A DNA stretch of 64,000 nt from Bacillus pinisoli (GCF_023036475.1 NZ_JAJQKI010000002.1:124001-188000), one strand, 5' to 3'; numbered from the stretch's first letter, positions 1 through 10,127 are shown. The notes: a model not told the origin generated them from the letters alone. Numbers and translations are program-made.

Positions 1-1017
1 CGGACGACGATTATAGATTGCAACCATATTAAAGTTATAAGGAATCTGCAGATCTGTATTCTTATATAGGAAATTAAGGACTCCCGCTGAATCCGCATCC
101 TTTTTAAGCTCAATAACAATACGAAGACCCGTTCGATCGGTTTCATCACGAACTTCTGATATCCCTTCAAGTTTCTTATCAAGACGAAGTTCATCCATTT
201 TCTTAACAAGATTCGATTTATTAACTTCAAAAGGAATTTCAGTTACAACAATTTGTTGTCTACCGCCCTTTATTTCTTCAATATCAGCTTTACCACGGAT
301 AATAATTTTACCTTTTCCCGTTTCAAACGCTTTTTTAATTCCATCAACACCCTGTATAATCCCACCTGTTGGGAAATCTGGCCCTTTTATAACAGTCATT
401 AAGTCATCTACTGTTGCTTCTGGCTTGTCCATGCGCATAATTACAGCATCAATGACCTCACCTAAGTGATGAGGCGGAATTTCAGTTGCATAACCTGCCG
501 AGATCCCTGTGGATCCATTAACTAGCAGGTTAGGGAACATAGCAGGTAAGACTGTAGGCTCTTTACTAGTGTCGTCAAAGTTTGGAACAAATTCTACCGT
601 CTTCTTTTCAATATCTCGAAGAAGCTCGGAGGCTATAGCGGATAATCTTGCCTCCGTGTAACGCATAGCAGCAGGTGGATCTCCATCCACACTTCCGTTA
701 TTTCCATGCATCTCTACAAGAAAGTTTCTCATTTTCCAGTCTTGGCTCATTCGGACCATTGCATCATATACAGACGTGTCTCCGTGAGGATGGTAATTAC
801 CGATTACATTACCAACTGTTTTTGCTGATTTTCTGAATCCTTTTTCAAACGTATTACCTTCTGCATGCATGGCATACAAGATTCTTCGTTGAACAGGCTT
901 TAGTCCATCTCGTGCATCAGGTAATGCACGCTCTTGAATAATATATTTACTGTATCGACCAAATCGGTCACCTAATACTTCTTCTAATGGTATATCTCGG
1001 AATAGTTCCTGTGTCAT
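1..1017 (-). CDS. parC: DNA topoisomerase IV subunit A (partial, C-terminus outside window)
   Basis: Breakage-reunion subunit of topoisomerase IV, which decatenates daughter chromosomes together with ParE. The first 339 residues are present; the gene runs off the left edge. Seen: start ATG at 1017 behind AGGAGG-like AGGTTTAAT spacing, QRRILYAMH, the quinolone-pocket motif [10 protein letters not shown] near residue 76, and the catalytic tyrosine in [11 protein letters not shown] (Tyr120). The stop of parE lies 3 bases upstream, so the two genes are one transcription unit in the order parE-parC. Assignment to ParC rather than GyrA rests on this neighbour and the short N-terminus. Confidence 0.97.
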   Translation of the reverse strand, partial: MTQELFRDIPLEEVLGDRFGRYSKYIIQERALPDARDGLKPVQRRILYAMHAEGNTFEKGFRKSAKTVGNVIGNYHPHGDTSVYDAMVRMSQDWKMRNFLVEMHGNNGSVDGDPPAAMRYTEARLSAIASELLRDIEKKTVEFVPNFDDTSKEPTVLPAMFPNLLVNGSTGISAGYATEIPPHHLGEVIDAVIMRMDKPEATVDDLMTVIKGPDFPTGGIIQGVDGIKKAFETGKGKIIIRGKADIEEIKGGRQQIVVTEIPFEVNKSNLVKKMDELRLDKKLEGISEVRDETDRTGLRIVIELKKDADSAGVLNFLYKNTDLQIPYNFNMVAIYNRRP

Positions 1018-1020
1018 CTA

Positions 1021-2991
1021 TTAAACCTCCTCAGTGACAGACAACGTTTCATTTTCTAGAATATTCGGATCATCTTCCATACCGAAATCAACATTTGTCT
1101 CAATCCACTTTCTCCGAGGCTCTACTTTATCTCCCATTAGAGTCGTGACTCTACGCTCTGCTCTTGCCGCGTCATCAATACGAACTCTAATAAGGGTTCT
1201 TGTGTCTGGATTCATCGTTGTATCCCAAAGCTGATCAGCATTCATCTCACCAAGTCCCTTGTAACGCTGAATCATATAACCTTTACCTATCTTTTTGATC
1301 GCAGATTGTAGGTCAGTTTCTGACCAAGCATACTCAATTTGCTCCTTCTTACCGGTCCCCTTGCTTACCTTATATAGAGGTGGTAGAGCAATATAAACTC
1401 TGCCTGCTTCAATCATTGGCTTCATATATCGGTAGAAGAACGTTAATAAAAGTACCTGAATATGTGCTCCATCAGTATCGGCATCTGTCATAATCACAAC
1501 TTTGTCATAATTAATATCCTCAAGAGAGAAATCTGGTCCAACACCAGCTCCAATCGCGTGGATAATTGTGTTAATCTCTTCATTTTTAAAGATGTCTGCA
1601 AGCTTGGCTTTTTCTGTATTAATGACTTTACCACGTAACGGAAGAATGGCTTGAAAACGTCTGTCTCGCCCCTGTTTAGCAGACCCACCAGCTGAGTCAC
1701 CCTCTACTAAGTAAAGTTCATTCTTTTGAGGATTACGGGACTGTGCGGGAGTAAGCTTTCCACTTAAAACCGTCTCGGAACGTTTTCTCTTCTTTCCACT
1801 CCTAGCTTCCTCTCTTGCCTTACGAGCAGCTTCCCTTGCTTGGTATGCTTTTATTGCTTTTTTCACTAGCAATGTACTAACCTCAGGGTTCTCTTCAAGG
1901 AAGTATAAAAGCTTTTCAGAAACAACTGAATCAACAGCAGAGCGAGCTTCACTCGTACCTAGCTTACCTTTTGTCTGCCCCTCGAACTGAAGTATAGCTT
2001 CGGGAATTCTAACAGATACGATAGCAGCTAATCCTTCACGAATGTCAGTTCCTTCTAAGTTCTTGTCTTTTTCTTTTAGAAGGCTCACCTTTCTCGCATA
2101 TTCATTAAATATTCTAGTCATTGCTGTCTTGGCTCCAGCTTCGTGTGTACCCCCGTCCTTTGTTCGAACGTTGTTAACAAAGGATAAAACATTTTCAGAG
2201 TAGGCATCATTAAATTGGAATGCGAACTCTACTTCTATATCATTGGCTTCACCTTCCATGAACACAACCTCATGGAGGGCATCCTTTTCCTCGTTTAAGT
2301 ACTCAACAAACGCCTTAATACCTGTATCGTAATGATAAACATCATGCTGATCATAACGTTCATCCTTCAACTCTATCTTTAATCCCTTTAGCAAGAATGC
2401 AGATTCTCTTAAACGCTCACTTAATGTATCAAAAGAAAATGTAGTGGTACTAAAAATCGTCGCATCTGGCTTAAAGTGAATGGAAGTTCCTGTTTGCTTA
2501 GTCGTACCTATTTTCTCTAATGTTGTGACAGGTTTACCGCCTGATTCAAACCGTTGTTTATAGATAAAACCATCACGTTTAATTTCTACTTCTACCCATT
2601 CGGATAATGCGTTTACGACAGAAGCCCCTACACCATGAAGACCTCCACTTGTTTTATATCCGCCTTGTCCGAATTTACCTCCAGCATGAAGCACCGTAAA
2701 AATGACTTCTGGAGTGGGCTTTCCTAATTTATGCATTCCTGTTGGCATCCCTCTCCCCTTATCTGTAACAGAGATGCTATTGTCTTTGTGTATTTTTACG
2801 ATGATGCTATCACCAAAGCCTGCTAATGCTTCATCAACAGAGTTATCGACAATTTCATAGACCAGGTGATGAAGACCTCTCTGATCGGTGCTGCCGATGT
2901 ACATACCAGGTCTCTTCCTAACAGCTTCTAATCCTTCTAGTACCTGTATTGCATCATCATTGTAGTCAAATGGTTGTTGTTGCCTTGCCAA
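1021..2991 (-). CDS. parE: DNA topoisomerase IV subunit B
   Basis: ATPase subunit of topoisomerase IV, 656 residues, typical family length. GHKL ATPase domain at the N-terminus with the N-box EIVDNSVDEA, GRGMP and GGLHGVGASVVNAL; TOPRIM domain with VEGDSAGGSAKQGRDRR (about residue 430) and DADTDGAHI (about residue 510). The start is TTG, preceded by AAAGGGG at a good distance, and no better ATG is available. It is co-transcribed with parC (3-base gap). A CoA-binding protein gene lies upstream, as in Bacillus subtilis yneT-parE-parC. Confidence 0.97.
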   Translation of the reverse strand: MARQQQPFDYNDDAIQVLEGLEAVRKRPGMYIGSTDQRGLHHLVYEIVDNSVDEALAGFGDSIIVKIHKDNSISVTDKGRGMPTGMHKLGKPTPEVIFTVLHAGGKFGQGGYKTSGGLHGVGASVVNALSEWVEVEIKRDGFIYKQRFESGGKPVTTLEKIGTTKQTGTSIHFKPDATIFSTTTFSFDTLSERLRESAFLLKGLKIELKDERYDQHDVYHYDTGIKAFVEYLNEEKDALHEVVFMEGEANDIEVEFAFQFNDAYSENVLSFVNNVRTKDGGTHEAGAKTAMTRIFNEYARKVSLLKEKDKNLEGTDIREGLAAIVSVRIPEAILQFEGQTKGKLGTSEARSAVDSVVSEKLLYFLEENPEVSTLLVKKAIKAYQAREAARKAREEARSGKKRKRSETVLSGKLTPAQSRNPQKNELYLVEGDSAGGSAKQGRDRRFQAILPLRGKVINTEKAKLADIFKNEEINTIIHAIGAGVGPDFSLEDINYDKVVIMTDADTDGAHIQVLLLTFFYRYMKPMIEAGRVYIALPPLYKVSKGTGKKEQIEYAWSETDLQSAIKKIGKGYMIQRYKGLGEMNADQLWDTTMNPDTRTLIRVRIDDAARAERRVTTLMGDKVEPRRKWIETNVDFGMEDDPNILENETLSVTEEV

Positions 2992-3160
2992 AGAGTCCGT
3001 CCCCTTTCTTTCTGAAGAGCTAAAAAATTACTATAGCTCACGTTACATCTTGCCCTAAAGAGTATTTCTAACCAATTCGTTGTTCACTCTAATAACGAAC
3101 GTCTATTCCTTATTGTACTTGTTGTTCTTCATTTCGCAAACACCCTTTTTAAAAAAGATG

Positions 3161-3190
3161 AAAAAAACCCTTGATATATCAAGGATTTTT
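3161..3190 (-). terminator. Rho-independent terminator after yneT
   Basis: Perfect 16-base palindrome CCTTGATATATCAAGG at 3168-3183, followed in the minus direction by a run of T (A-run at 3161-3166 on the plus strand). Confidence 0.75.
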
Positions 3191-3200
3191 GAAAGTAAAT

Positions 3201-3614
3201 TTATTTTGTTAAGGCATGTTCAACCTTAATACAGCGGTTCATGATGACAGACTTACCGGAGTTTCTCAACAGTTCATAGGCTTCTTCACTTTCTAGACCA
3301 AGCTGAGTCCAATAAACATCAGCATCTATTTCTAGAAATTCCTCTGCATGACCAAGTAAATATTGAGGGCGTCTAAAGATATTAACTATATCGATATGCC
3401 CTTCAATTTCTTTGATTGAGTCCACGGCTTGTATTCCTAGCACTTCTTTTACATTTGGATTTACAGGTATTATTTCGTAACCTTCCCTTTGCATCGCTTC
3501 ACTTATCATATACGAAGATGTTGAGGGATCATCGGATAATCCTATCACTGCAATCCTTTTACTTTTTTTTAAGATAGCACCGATCTCATCCCTACTTGGA
3601 TTTGAAAAAGTCAT
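3201..3614 (-). CDS. yneT: CoA-binding protein, YneT/YccU family
   Basis: 137-residue Rossmann-fold protein of the CoA_binding_2 family; biochemical role unknown. Seen: IAVIGLSDDPSTSSYMIS nucleotide-binding turn near residue 22 and VNPNVKEVLGIQAVDSI, the family hallmark. The conserved pair with parE/parC downstream matches the Bacillus subtilis order. The start ATG has a GGAGTG ribosome site. A terminator follows, so it is probably transcribed separately from parE. Confidence 0.85.
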   Translation of the reverse strand: MTFSNPSRDEIGAILKKSKRIAVIGLSDDPSTSSYMISEAMQREGYEIIPVNPNVKEVLGIQAVDSIKEIEGHIDIVNIFRRPQYLLGHAEEFLEIDADVYWTQLGLESEEAYELLRNSGKSVIMNRCIKVEHALTK

Positions 3615-3683
3615 CCTGCAGCACTCCTTCTTGCCTTTTTCTTACAATATGCTATAAATTCCGTCTCGGTTCAAGTAGGTTGC

Positions 3684-3959
3684 TCAGGAATATTGGTTTT
3701 GACAGTCTTCATGTTCACCGTAAATCATAGACAACATTTCATCTGAGTCTTCATTTGAGATTTCTTGATAGTCCTTTGCAAAATGCCTAAGGCTGTCACA
3801 GAAACCAACATTGTCTTCTCCTACTCCTTCTGACCAACTTTTAAAGTTTCGGTAATCTTGAACAGGATCATAAGACTCAAAGCTAGCAACAACATCACTT
3901 TCATTCCCAATCGTCGTTACTTTCAATCCCTTTGTATGTTTCTGGATGCACTTCATCAT
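3684..3959 (-). CDS. Hypothetical acidic protein, 91 residues
   Basis: Not recognised. An acidic, Asp/Glu/Ser-rich protein with aromatic residues spread through the sequence (FKSWSEGVGEDNVGF, YQEISNEDSDEMLSM) and three cysteines, without signal peptide or membrane segment. It occupies otherwise empty sequence between yneT and the DUF502 gene. Two consecutive ATG codons begin the frame, but no convincing ribosome site precedes them, so the true start is uncertain. Composition looks coding, but the call is moderate. Confidence 0.45.
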   Translation of the reverse strand: MMKCIQKHTKGLKVTTIGNESDVVASFESYDPVQDYRNFKSWSEGVGEDNVGFCDSLRHFAKDYQEISNEDSDEMLSMIYGEHEDCQNQYS

Positions 3960-4179
3960 ACTTTACACAAGCATAAAAAATCATGTGCTGCAAATCCCCT
4001 TCCAAGAATGTGTCTGATTATGTTATATTTTGTTTTTCTAATTGATTTATACATATTTGTGTCCATATACTAGAAGAGATGATTCGCATTTAATTACTGT
4101 TTTGTGAAGAAGTGATAAGATATGTACAGTAGTAAAAATATTTTTGCATGAGAGAGATCTGTAAGAAGAGGAGAACCGC

Positions 4180-4785
4180 ATGAAAGTTTTTATTAGGAAT
4201 TTTATTAATGGTCTACTAACCATCGTCCCTATTATTCTTGTTATTTATGTTGTGATTAAGGTTTTTAATTTCTTAGATGGGATCCTTGGAGATACGTTAA
4301 AACCATATATGGAAGAGAGCTATATTCCTGGAATAGGAATTGTTGTAACAATTCTCTTGATTACAATAGCAGGGTGGCTTTCAACCAAGTTTTTAGCTAA
4401 TAAAATTATTGAACTTATTGATCGTTTGTTAGAAAGAATTCCATTTGTTAAGACATTGTACTCTGTGATTAAGGATACCTTTCAATCCTTTCTCGGTGAA
4501 AAAAAATCTTTCTCAAAGGTTGCACTCGTTACGATGCCCCAAACATCCATGAAAGTGATTGGTTTTGTAACATCTGAACAAGTAGGATCATTTAATGACT
4601 CTTTAACTGATTATGTTGCCGTTTATATACCACAAACCTTTCAGGTTGCTGGTTTCACCTTTTTAATTCCAAAGGAAGATGTGGAGTTCCTAGATGTGTC
4701 ACCAGAGGAAGCCATGAAATTTGTACTATCTGGTGGAGTAACCTCAAAGAAAACAGAAACACATTCGGTCCGTAACAACGAATAA
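4180..4785 (+). CDS. DUF502 family membrane protein
   Basis: 201-residue membrane protein of the DUF502 family, function unknown. Two hydrophobic segments near the N-terminus (about residues 7-30 and 52-72), then the family features RIPFVKTLYSVIKDTFQSF and a soluble beta-rich C-terminal half ending in a basic, polar tail. Ribosome site GAGGAG lies 7 bases before ATG. It is a single gene ended by a strong terminator, convergent with the helicase gene. Members are common in bacteria and plants, and nothing in the sequence shows a substrate. Confidence 0.85.
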   Translation: MKVFIRNFINGLLTIVPIILVIYVVIKVFNFLDGILGDTLKPYMEESYIPGIGIVVTILLITIAGWLSTKFLANKIIELIDRLLERIPFVKTLYSVIKDTFQSFLGEKKSFSKVALVTMPQTSMKVIGFVTSEQVGSFNDSLTDYVAVYIPQTFQVAGFTFLIPKEDVEFLDVSPEEAMKFVLSGGVTSKKTETHSVRNNE

Positions 4786-4788
4786 GAA

Positions 4789-4818
4789 AGCCAGGATTAC
4801 GAGAATCCTGGCTTTTTT
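4789..4818 (+). terminator. Terminator after DUF502 gene
   Basis: Ten-base-pair stem AGCCAGGATT / AATCCTGGCT with loop ACGAG, followed by TTTTT. It abuts the 3' end of the convergent helicase gene. Confidence 0.9.
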
Positions 4819-4819
4819 C

Positions 4820-6130
4820 CTACTTATGGTTTGATTTCGTTGTTGATCGACTATTTCCTTTTTTAGATACCCGTGTACCCATTATTGACTTAGATTTTCT
4901 GCCTGAACGAGTTTCTTTTTGATTTGATCTAGTTTTCTTTGAGCTCCCAGGATTACTTTTCTTCTGATTAGTAACTCTCTCTTGATTATCATTTCTACCT
5001 GTTTTTTCAGTATGTTGCACCTCTTTTACTAATGTTCTTTTTGGGAGGGTCAAACCTATACCTTTTTCGATGATTTTTAGTTGTGAAAAGTCCTTTGGAG
5101 TTACGAAGGTAATTGCTAACCCTTTACTTCCCGCTCTCCCAGTTCTTCCAATTCTGTGTATATAGCTATCTACATCTTCAGGTAGATCATAGTTAAATAC
5201 ATGGGTAACACCTTCTACATCAAGACCTCTTGCTGCAACATCCGTTGCTATTAGGTATTGAATATCTGCTTCTCTAAAACGGTCCATTACCCTTTCCCGC
5301 TTTGGTTGAGAGAGATCTCCGTGAAGAACGTCGCAGTTATACCCGAGTCCCTTTAAATTCTCATAAAGCTTATCTGCTCTTCTTTTCGTTCTGCAAAAAA
5401 TGACGGCAAGGAATGGGCGATGTTCGTCTATTATTTGACAGAGAGAGGCCTGCTTTTGGCGATCAGTCGTCTCATAAACGAGTTGCTTAATTTCATCAAG
5501 TGTTTTGTGTTCCTCCGCTATCTTTACTGAGACCGGATTTCTTAAATATTTTTGAGAAACCTTCTTTACTTGATCTGTTAAGGTCGCTGAAAAAAGCATC
5601 GTTTGTCTAGTACTTGAAGTCTCACTAATAATAGTTTCAACCTCGTTTATAAAGCCAATATGAAGCATCTGGTCCGCTTCATCTAATACCAGCATGCTAA
5701 CGTTTTGTAGTTCAATAGTTTCTCTTCTGAGATGATCTAAAATTCTACCCGGTGTACCGACTACAATATGAACATTGCCAGCCAATCGCTTTAGTTGTCG
5801 CTCAACATCTTGTCCACCATAAACAGCTAGTACATTGATTTCTTCCGATTTATACTTCTGAAATTCATTTGTTATTTGAATCGCTAACTCTCGAGTTGGA
5901 GAAACAATCAATGCCTGAATGTATCCTTGGTCTATATTGATTTGATCAAGGATTGGGAGGATAAACGATATCGTTTTACCTGTTCCCGTTTGTGCCTGTG
6001 CCAAAACATCTCTCCCTGCTAATATATGTGGTATGGCTTGTTCCTGGATAGGTGTAGGCACCGCAATACCATTCTTTTTTAATGCATGTTGTAGAGGTTG
6101 ACTTACCCCTAATTGGATAAAATTCTGCAA
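4820..6130 (-). CDS. DEAD-box ATP-dependent RNA helicase
   Basis: 436-residue DEAD-box helicase, likely remodelling structured RNA in translation, ribosome assembly or decay. Motifs in order: Q-motif [10 protein letters not shown] (about 25), Walker A AQTGTGKT (about 45), PTRELA, TPGR, DEAD (about 150), SAT, ARGLD and HRIGRTGR (about 325). The last roughly 75 residues form a Lys/Arg/Ser-rich basic tail typical of RNA-binding extensions in cold-shock helicases. It is monocistronic between topB upstream and the DUF502 terminator. Which Bacillus paralogue it corresponds to (CshA-C, YfmL) cannot be decided by eye. Confidence 0.93.
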   Translation of the reverse strand: MQNFIQLGVSQPLQHALKKNGIAVPTPIQEQAIPHILAGRDVLAQAQTGTGKTISFILPILDQINIDQGYIQALIVSPTRELAIQITNEFQKYKSEEINVLAVYGGQDVERQLKRLAGNVHIVVGTPGRILDHLRRETIELQNVSMLVLDEADQMLHIGFINEVETIISETSSTRQTMLFSATLTDQVKKVSQKYLRNPVSVKIAEEHKTLDEIKQLVYETTDRQKQASLCQIIDEHRPFLAVIFCRTKRRADKLYENLKGLGYNCDVLHGDLSQPKRERVMDRFREADIQYLIATDVAARGLDVEGVTHVFNYDLPEDVDSYIHRIGRTGRAGSKGLAITFVTPKDFSQLKIIEKGIGLTLPKRTLVKEVQHTEKTGRNDNQERVTNQKKSNPGSSKKTRSNQKETRSGRKSKSIMGTRVSKKGNSRSTTKSNHK

Positions 6131-6187
6131 AGTATTTCCCTACTCTCTTTACTTCTATACGATTATTGTCACCAAAATTTATTCAAT

Positions 6188-8362
6188 TTATTTTACTTGA
6201 GTTGTTGCTTCTCCTTGGCCAAAGAGAAATGTAACTTTTCCACTACTTTCTCCCAGCTGTAATTTAGCATCAAAAACCTTGTCTCCCTTTTTAAACCCTT
6301 TTATATTGTCTGTTTCACCAGACGTAAGGAGCTTTTTAACTTGGTTGGTTGTTAATTTCTTTCCTAAGATTACTTTGGAAATGGTAAACGAGCATTTTGT
6401 CGCAGAATAGTTGGAACATCCGTAAAACTGCCCTTTGTCTAGTACTTTTCCATCACAAAGTTTACAACCACCGACTGTTGTCCCTATACTAACTTTACTA
6501 GCAACACGTTGAATAGACGTTGTATTTAGATCTTTAAAATCCCATTCCGTCGAAGATGAAATGGCATCCTGAATAATTTTCTCCGATAATTTTTTGGTTT
6601 GTTCCATAAACATTGTCGCAGAGGCCTTACCTTGTCCAATTTCCGATAGTCGCTGCTCCCATTTTGCTGTCATCTCCGGAGAAGCTAAAATCTTATCCCC
6701 GATGGCACGAATTAATACCTTACCTTTGTCTGTTGCAAATACTTGATTCTTCTTTACTTCAATATATTTACGATCTTTAAGCATCGTAATAATACCCGCT
6801 CTTGTTGCTTCTGTCCCAAGACCTTCTGTTTTCATCAAAACTTTTTCAAGTTCTGAGTCCTCTAGGTGCTTCCCAGCAGTTTTCATAAGGGTTATTAATT
6901 GTCCCTCTGTGTATCTCTTAGGTGGCTGAGTTTTCCCTTCCTTTACCTTAACTTTTGAAACGATTCCAGCTTCACCTTGCTCAACTAGCGGTAGGATCGT
7001 CTCCTTATCTTGATCATCCTGAAAGATTACCTTTCGCCAGCCCTCTTGGATTTGCTGCTTTCCTTTTGAAATAAATTCCGCCCTATTGTCTACTAATGTC
7101 ACAATCGTTGTATAGTCAAACACCGCATTTTCATAATGGGCCGCGAGTAACTGACGAATCACTAAGTCATACAATTTTTGTTCATCACCTGACAGTTTAG
7201 CTGGGTCAGTTACTTGTTCTGTAGGTATAATAGCATAGTGATCCGTTACCTTTTTCTCATTAACATAGCGTTTATTATGTTTGATAGATTGAACTGGCAA
7301 TGGAAAGAGATCCTTGTACATATCAAACTGACTTAATTTATTTAATATTTCCGGAAAGGTATCAGCTTCTCCCTCAGTGACAAAGGAAGAGTCAGAACGT
7401 GGATATGAAACAATTCCTTTCTGATATAACTGTTGCAGAACATCCAGTGTCTTCTTTGGGGAAAACTTATATCGTTTATTAGCAGTAGCCTGTAGAGAGG
7501 AAAGGTTAAATAAATAAGGAGGCTGATATTCCTTTCTTTCTGTCTGCATCTCCTTAACCACTGCTTCCTTTTTCTCACAAAACGCTGCGATTTTCTTTGC
7601 CATTTCTTCATCTTTTAGTCGAGAGTCCTGTTCTTTCTGCCACTTTCCCTCATAGGTCTTGTTGTTCATTTTAAACGTAGCTAACACTTCCCAGAATGGT
7701 TCTGATTGAAAGGCCTCAATTTCATTTTCCCTTTTTACAATTAGTGCCAGTGTAGGAGTTTGTACTCGACCTGCAGAGAATACATCTGACATTCCTTTTT
7801 TCTGCAAAAGTATACTGTAGACTCTTGAAGCATTCATTCCGACGACCCAATCCGCACACGCCCTCGTATATGCTTCATAAAAAAGGTTTCTTGTCTTATC
7901 TTCAGTTAGAAGTTCCTGAAAGCCAGAGTATATCGCTTTTTTTGTTAAGGAAGAGATCCATAATCGTTTCATTGGTTTTTTGACACCGACGGTATGAATA
8001 ATGTTTCTTACAATAAGCTCCCCTTCACGTCCAGCATCCCCCGCATGAATAATCTCAGTTACTTCTTTTTTGGTTAACAGACTTTTTACCACCTGAAACT
8101 GCTTATATTTAGATCGTTCAACTTCATATTGAAATTTATCTGGAATAATGGGCAAGCGTTCTAATGACCATTTTTTCCATTCAGGTTTATATTTCTCTGG
8201 TGCTATAAGCTGACATAGATGCCCAACTGCCCAGGTCACATACGCTCCTTTTGGGAATATTTCATTCGGATGAATCTCAATGTATCCTTGCTGTTTTTTT
8301 GATTTAAAAGGTGAAGCAAGCATTGCTCCTTGATCTGGCTTTTCTGCGATAATTACTTTCAT
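6188..8362 (-). CDS. topB: DNA topoisomerase III (type IA)
   Basis: 724-residue type IA topoisomerase that relaxes or decatenates single-stranded regions. TOPRIM domain at the N-terminus (IIAEKPDQG, then HAGDAGREGELIVR near residue 105), catalytic tyrosine in GIVSYPRSDSSFVTEGE (about residue 320), and a C-terminal zinc-like Cys cluster CKLC...GCSN..ATKCSF. The N-terminus differs from classical Bacillus subtilis TopB (which reads AEKPSVGRD); it resembles the second TopB type found in some bacilli. Start ATG follows AAGGAG. A 58-residue protein gene lies 20 bases upstream and probably shares the transcript. Confidence 0.92.
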   Translation of the reverse strand: MKVIIAEKPDQGAMLASPFKSKKQQGYIEIHPNEIFPKGAYVTWAVGHLCQLIAPEKYKPEWKKWSLERLPIIPDKFQYEVERSKYKQFQVVKSLLTKKEVTEIIHAGDAGREGELIVRNIIHTVGVKKPMKRLWISSLTKKAIYSGFQELLTEDKTRNLFYEAYTRACADWVVGMNASRVYSILLQKKGMSDVFSAGRVQTPTLALIVKRENEIEAFQSEPFWEVLATFKMNNKTYEGKWQKEQDSRLKDEEMAKKIAAFCEKKEAVVKEMQTERKEYQPPYLFNLSSLQATANKRYKFSPKKTLDVLQQLYQKGIVSYPRSDSSFVTEGEADTFPEILNKLSQFDMYKDLFPLPVQSIKHNKRYVNEKKVTDHYAIIPTEQVTDPAKLSGDEQKLYDLVIRQLLAAHYENAVFDYTTIVTLVDNRAEFISKGKQQIQEGWRKVIFQDDQDKETILPLVEQGEAGIVSKVKVKEGKTQPPKRYTEGQLITLMKTAGKHLEDSELEKVLMKTEGLGTEATRAGIITMLKDRKYIEVKKNQVFATDKGKVLIRAIGDKILASPEMTAKWEQRLSEIGQGKASATMFMEQTKKLSEKIIQDAISSSTEWDFKDLNTTSIQRVASKVSIGTTVGGCKLCDGKVLDKGQFYGCSNYSATKCSFTISKVILGKKLTTNQVKKLLTSGETDNIKGFKKGDKVFDAKLQLGESSGKVTFLFGQGEATTQVK

Positions 8363-8382
8363 GTCTTTCTCCTTGCTGTCTC

Positions 8383-8559
8383 TTATCCTAGGTATTCTTC
8401 AATTAGTTCGTAATTTAATTGGAAAGGTAAATAAAGTGGGTCCTGTTTATTTTGCTGAGGATTAGCGGTGTGAGGTTTTCTAATTTGTTCCTGAGGCTTC
8501 TTCTTTTTTTCCTCTAGATACTCAAAGCCTTGATTCATTTCCATGATCATTTTTTCCAT
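8383..8559 (-). CDS. Small hypothetical protein (58 aa) upstream of topB
   Basis: Begins MEKMIMEMNQGFEYLEEKKK and ends NYELIEEYLG; a hydrophilic, Gln/Lys/Glu-rich protein without membrane segment. It has an excellent ribosome site (TAGGAGGG, 7 bases before ATG) and stops 20 bases before the topB start, suggesting co-transcription. No family recognised. The conserved-looking C-terminal PLYLPFQLNYELIEEYL could be a short binding helix, but that is inference. Confidence 0.6.
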   Translation of the reverse strand: MEKMIMEMNQGFEYLEEKKKKPQEQIRKPHTANPQQNKQDPLYLPFQLNYELIEEYLG

Positions 8560-8656
8560 ATGTATTCCCTCCTATTTTAACATTATAGCATTTTCACGAT
8601 CTACATATGATGGTTATTTAAAATATATAGTAATCCATTTCTTAGAAAAGAGTTCG

Positions 8657-8690
8657 TAAAAAATCAAAGCAAGAACACCTTGCTTTGATT
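8657..8690 (-). terminator. Terminator after truncated response-regulator gene
   Basis: Twelve-base-pair perfect stem AATCAAAGCAAG / CTTGCTTTGATT with loop AACAC; T-run on the minus strand (plus A-run 8658-8663). A TTTT on the other side makes bidirectional function possible. Confidence 0.85.
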
Positions 8691-8696
8691 TTGTTA

Positions 8697-8834
8697 TTAC
8701 TTCCTTAATATAACAATGGTTTCTAGCCCATCAGCTGCATGAACCACATTCAAGCCTTCATTTCTCAAGTAAATCTCAAGTGCATCTCTAATTTCTTTTT
8801 CATCGTCTACGACTAAAATTGTATAAGGGTCCAT
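8697..8834 (-). pseudogene. Truncated response-regulator receiver fragment (45 aa)
   Basis: Reads MDPYTILVVDDEKEIRDALE followed by IYLRNEGLNVVHAADGLE and stops. This matches the first strand, acidic pocket (DDE) and second strand of an OmpR/VanR-type receiver domain, which normally continues to a phospho-accepting Asp near residue 52; that residue and everything after it are missing. The frame keeps a good ribosome site (GGAAGGTG) and is followed at once by a strong terminator, so it may still be expressed. Either a decayed gene or a retained mini-receiver. Confidence 0.7.
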
Positions 8835-9146
8835 CTTATTCACCTTCCAATTGGAAACTAAAGCTATTATAGCACTCCCCTCCTTTTCTATTGGTAGTTT
8901 TTATTATGAACAGTGTTTATGAAGAAAATAGTTTCATAAATCTTAAGATTTTCTTAATAGTGGATTTTAGGACTTGCATGTTGGCTCGTGTAACAACTTA
9001 GCTTCTACTAAAGTTGACATACCGACGAAGAAATGAATAATATCGACTAAATTTTTATTTTATCTAACAGATCTCTCTATGTATCTAACACATTGTAAAA
9101 TTTATCAACGAGTTGACCCTATTTATTAACAAAATCCTTATAACAC
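8835..9146. other. Gene-free stretch
   Basis: AT-rich sequence between the truncated regulator and the DMT transporter terminator. No open frame with a ribosome site, no RNA motif and no repeat recognised. Confidence 0.5.
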
Positions 9147-9172
9147 AAAAAAACCACAGTACAATACTGTGG
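9147..9172 (-). terminator. Terminator of DMT transporter gene
   Basis: Stem CCACAGTA / TACTGTGG with loop CAA at 9154-9172, followed by a run of seven T in the minus direction. Confidence 0.85.
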
Positions 9173-9191
9173 TAGAACTCAAACTAGTTAT

Positions 9192-10127
9192 TTACTTTCC
9201 TACTGCTTTTTCAGGGAATTGCTTTGGACTCCCAATACCCTTTAAACGAAATTTGACTGCACCTGTTCCTAAAATAACGCCACTTATGATAAAGGCGAAA
9301 CCAATAATATGTTTTGCATATATTTGTTCTCCTAGAAACAAGAAGGACCCAACTACCGAGAAAAATGGGCTTAAGTTAATAAATAAAGAGGTGGTACCAG
9401 CCCCAAGTTTATGAATGGCATAATTGTATACCATATGCCCGAGTCCCGTTGCAATGATTGCAGATGCAAGGAGAACACCCCAAATATAAACTGGAACTTC
9501 ACTAAAGACAATATTCTCACGTGATTCTGTAAAGAAGCTAATGACGATGAGCATGATAGAACCAAAAACAAGCATCATTCCTGTCATTTGTCGTGATTCA
9601 ATGTTAGCCGTTAATTTCTTAATTAATATAAAGCTAACTGCCTGTGTAATGACTCCTCCAAATACATACAAATCGCCAATTGATAGATCGTTTAATCCGC
9701 CATTTTTATTCATTACAATAAGATAAACACCAATAAGAGCCAATAAAATCCCTAGTGATTTTGTTACGGTCAACTTCTCATTTAAGAAAATCATCGCTAA
9801 AATAGACGTGCATAATGGAATTAATCCTAAAATAAGCCCTGCATTTGTAGCAGAAGTACTCATTAGACCTAAAGCTAAAAATAGGTGATGACCGACTACC
9901 CCTACAATTGATGCAATTAATAAACCTACAATATTTGAAGAAGATACTTTTTTAAGACTTTTAGAAAGCCATAATATAAGAATAACAGAAAGCCCCGCTA
10001 TCAAAATACGAGTCCCTTGCATTAATGCAGGAGGAAAATAACTAACGAGAATTTTAATTGCAGATACATTAAAGCCCCAAATTACCATTAGCCAGAACAG
10101 TAATTGATACAGCACCCATTTTGACAC
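9192..10127 (-). CDS. DMT superfamily (EamA) transporter
   Basis: Integral membrane transporter with ten predicted helices in two EamA repeats (about 311 residues). Seen: LLFWLMVIWGFNVSAIKIL as first helix, GLILGLIPLCTSILAMIFLNEKL closing repeat 1 and SLFINLSPFFSVVGSFLFLGE closing repeat 2, the usual EamA signature positions. The frame is open 31 codons further upstream, but GTG at 10127 is chosen because AAGGAAGG sits 7 bases before it and the extra N-terminus is not membrane-like. Substrate unknown; relatives export amino acids or metabolites. Divergent from the MFS gene. Confidence 0.85.
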   Translation of the reverse strand: MSKWVLYQLLFWLMVIWGFNVSAIKILVSYFPPALMQGTRILIAGLSVILILWLSKSLKKVSSSNIVGLLIASIVGVVGHHLFLALGLMSTSATNAGLILGLIPLCTSILAMIFLNEKLTVTKSLGILLALIGVYLIVMNKNGGLNDLSIGDLYVFGGVITQAVSFILIKKLTANIESRQMTGMMLVFGSIMLIVISFFTESRENIVFSEVPVYIWGVLLASAIIATGLGHMVYNYAIHKLGAGTTSLFINLSPFFSVVGSFLFLGEQIYAKHIIGFAFIISGVILGTGAVKFRLKGIGSPKQFPEKAVGK

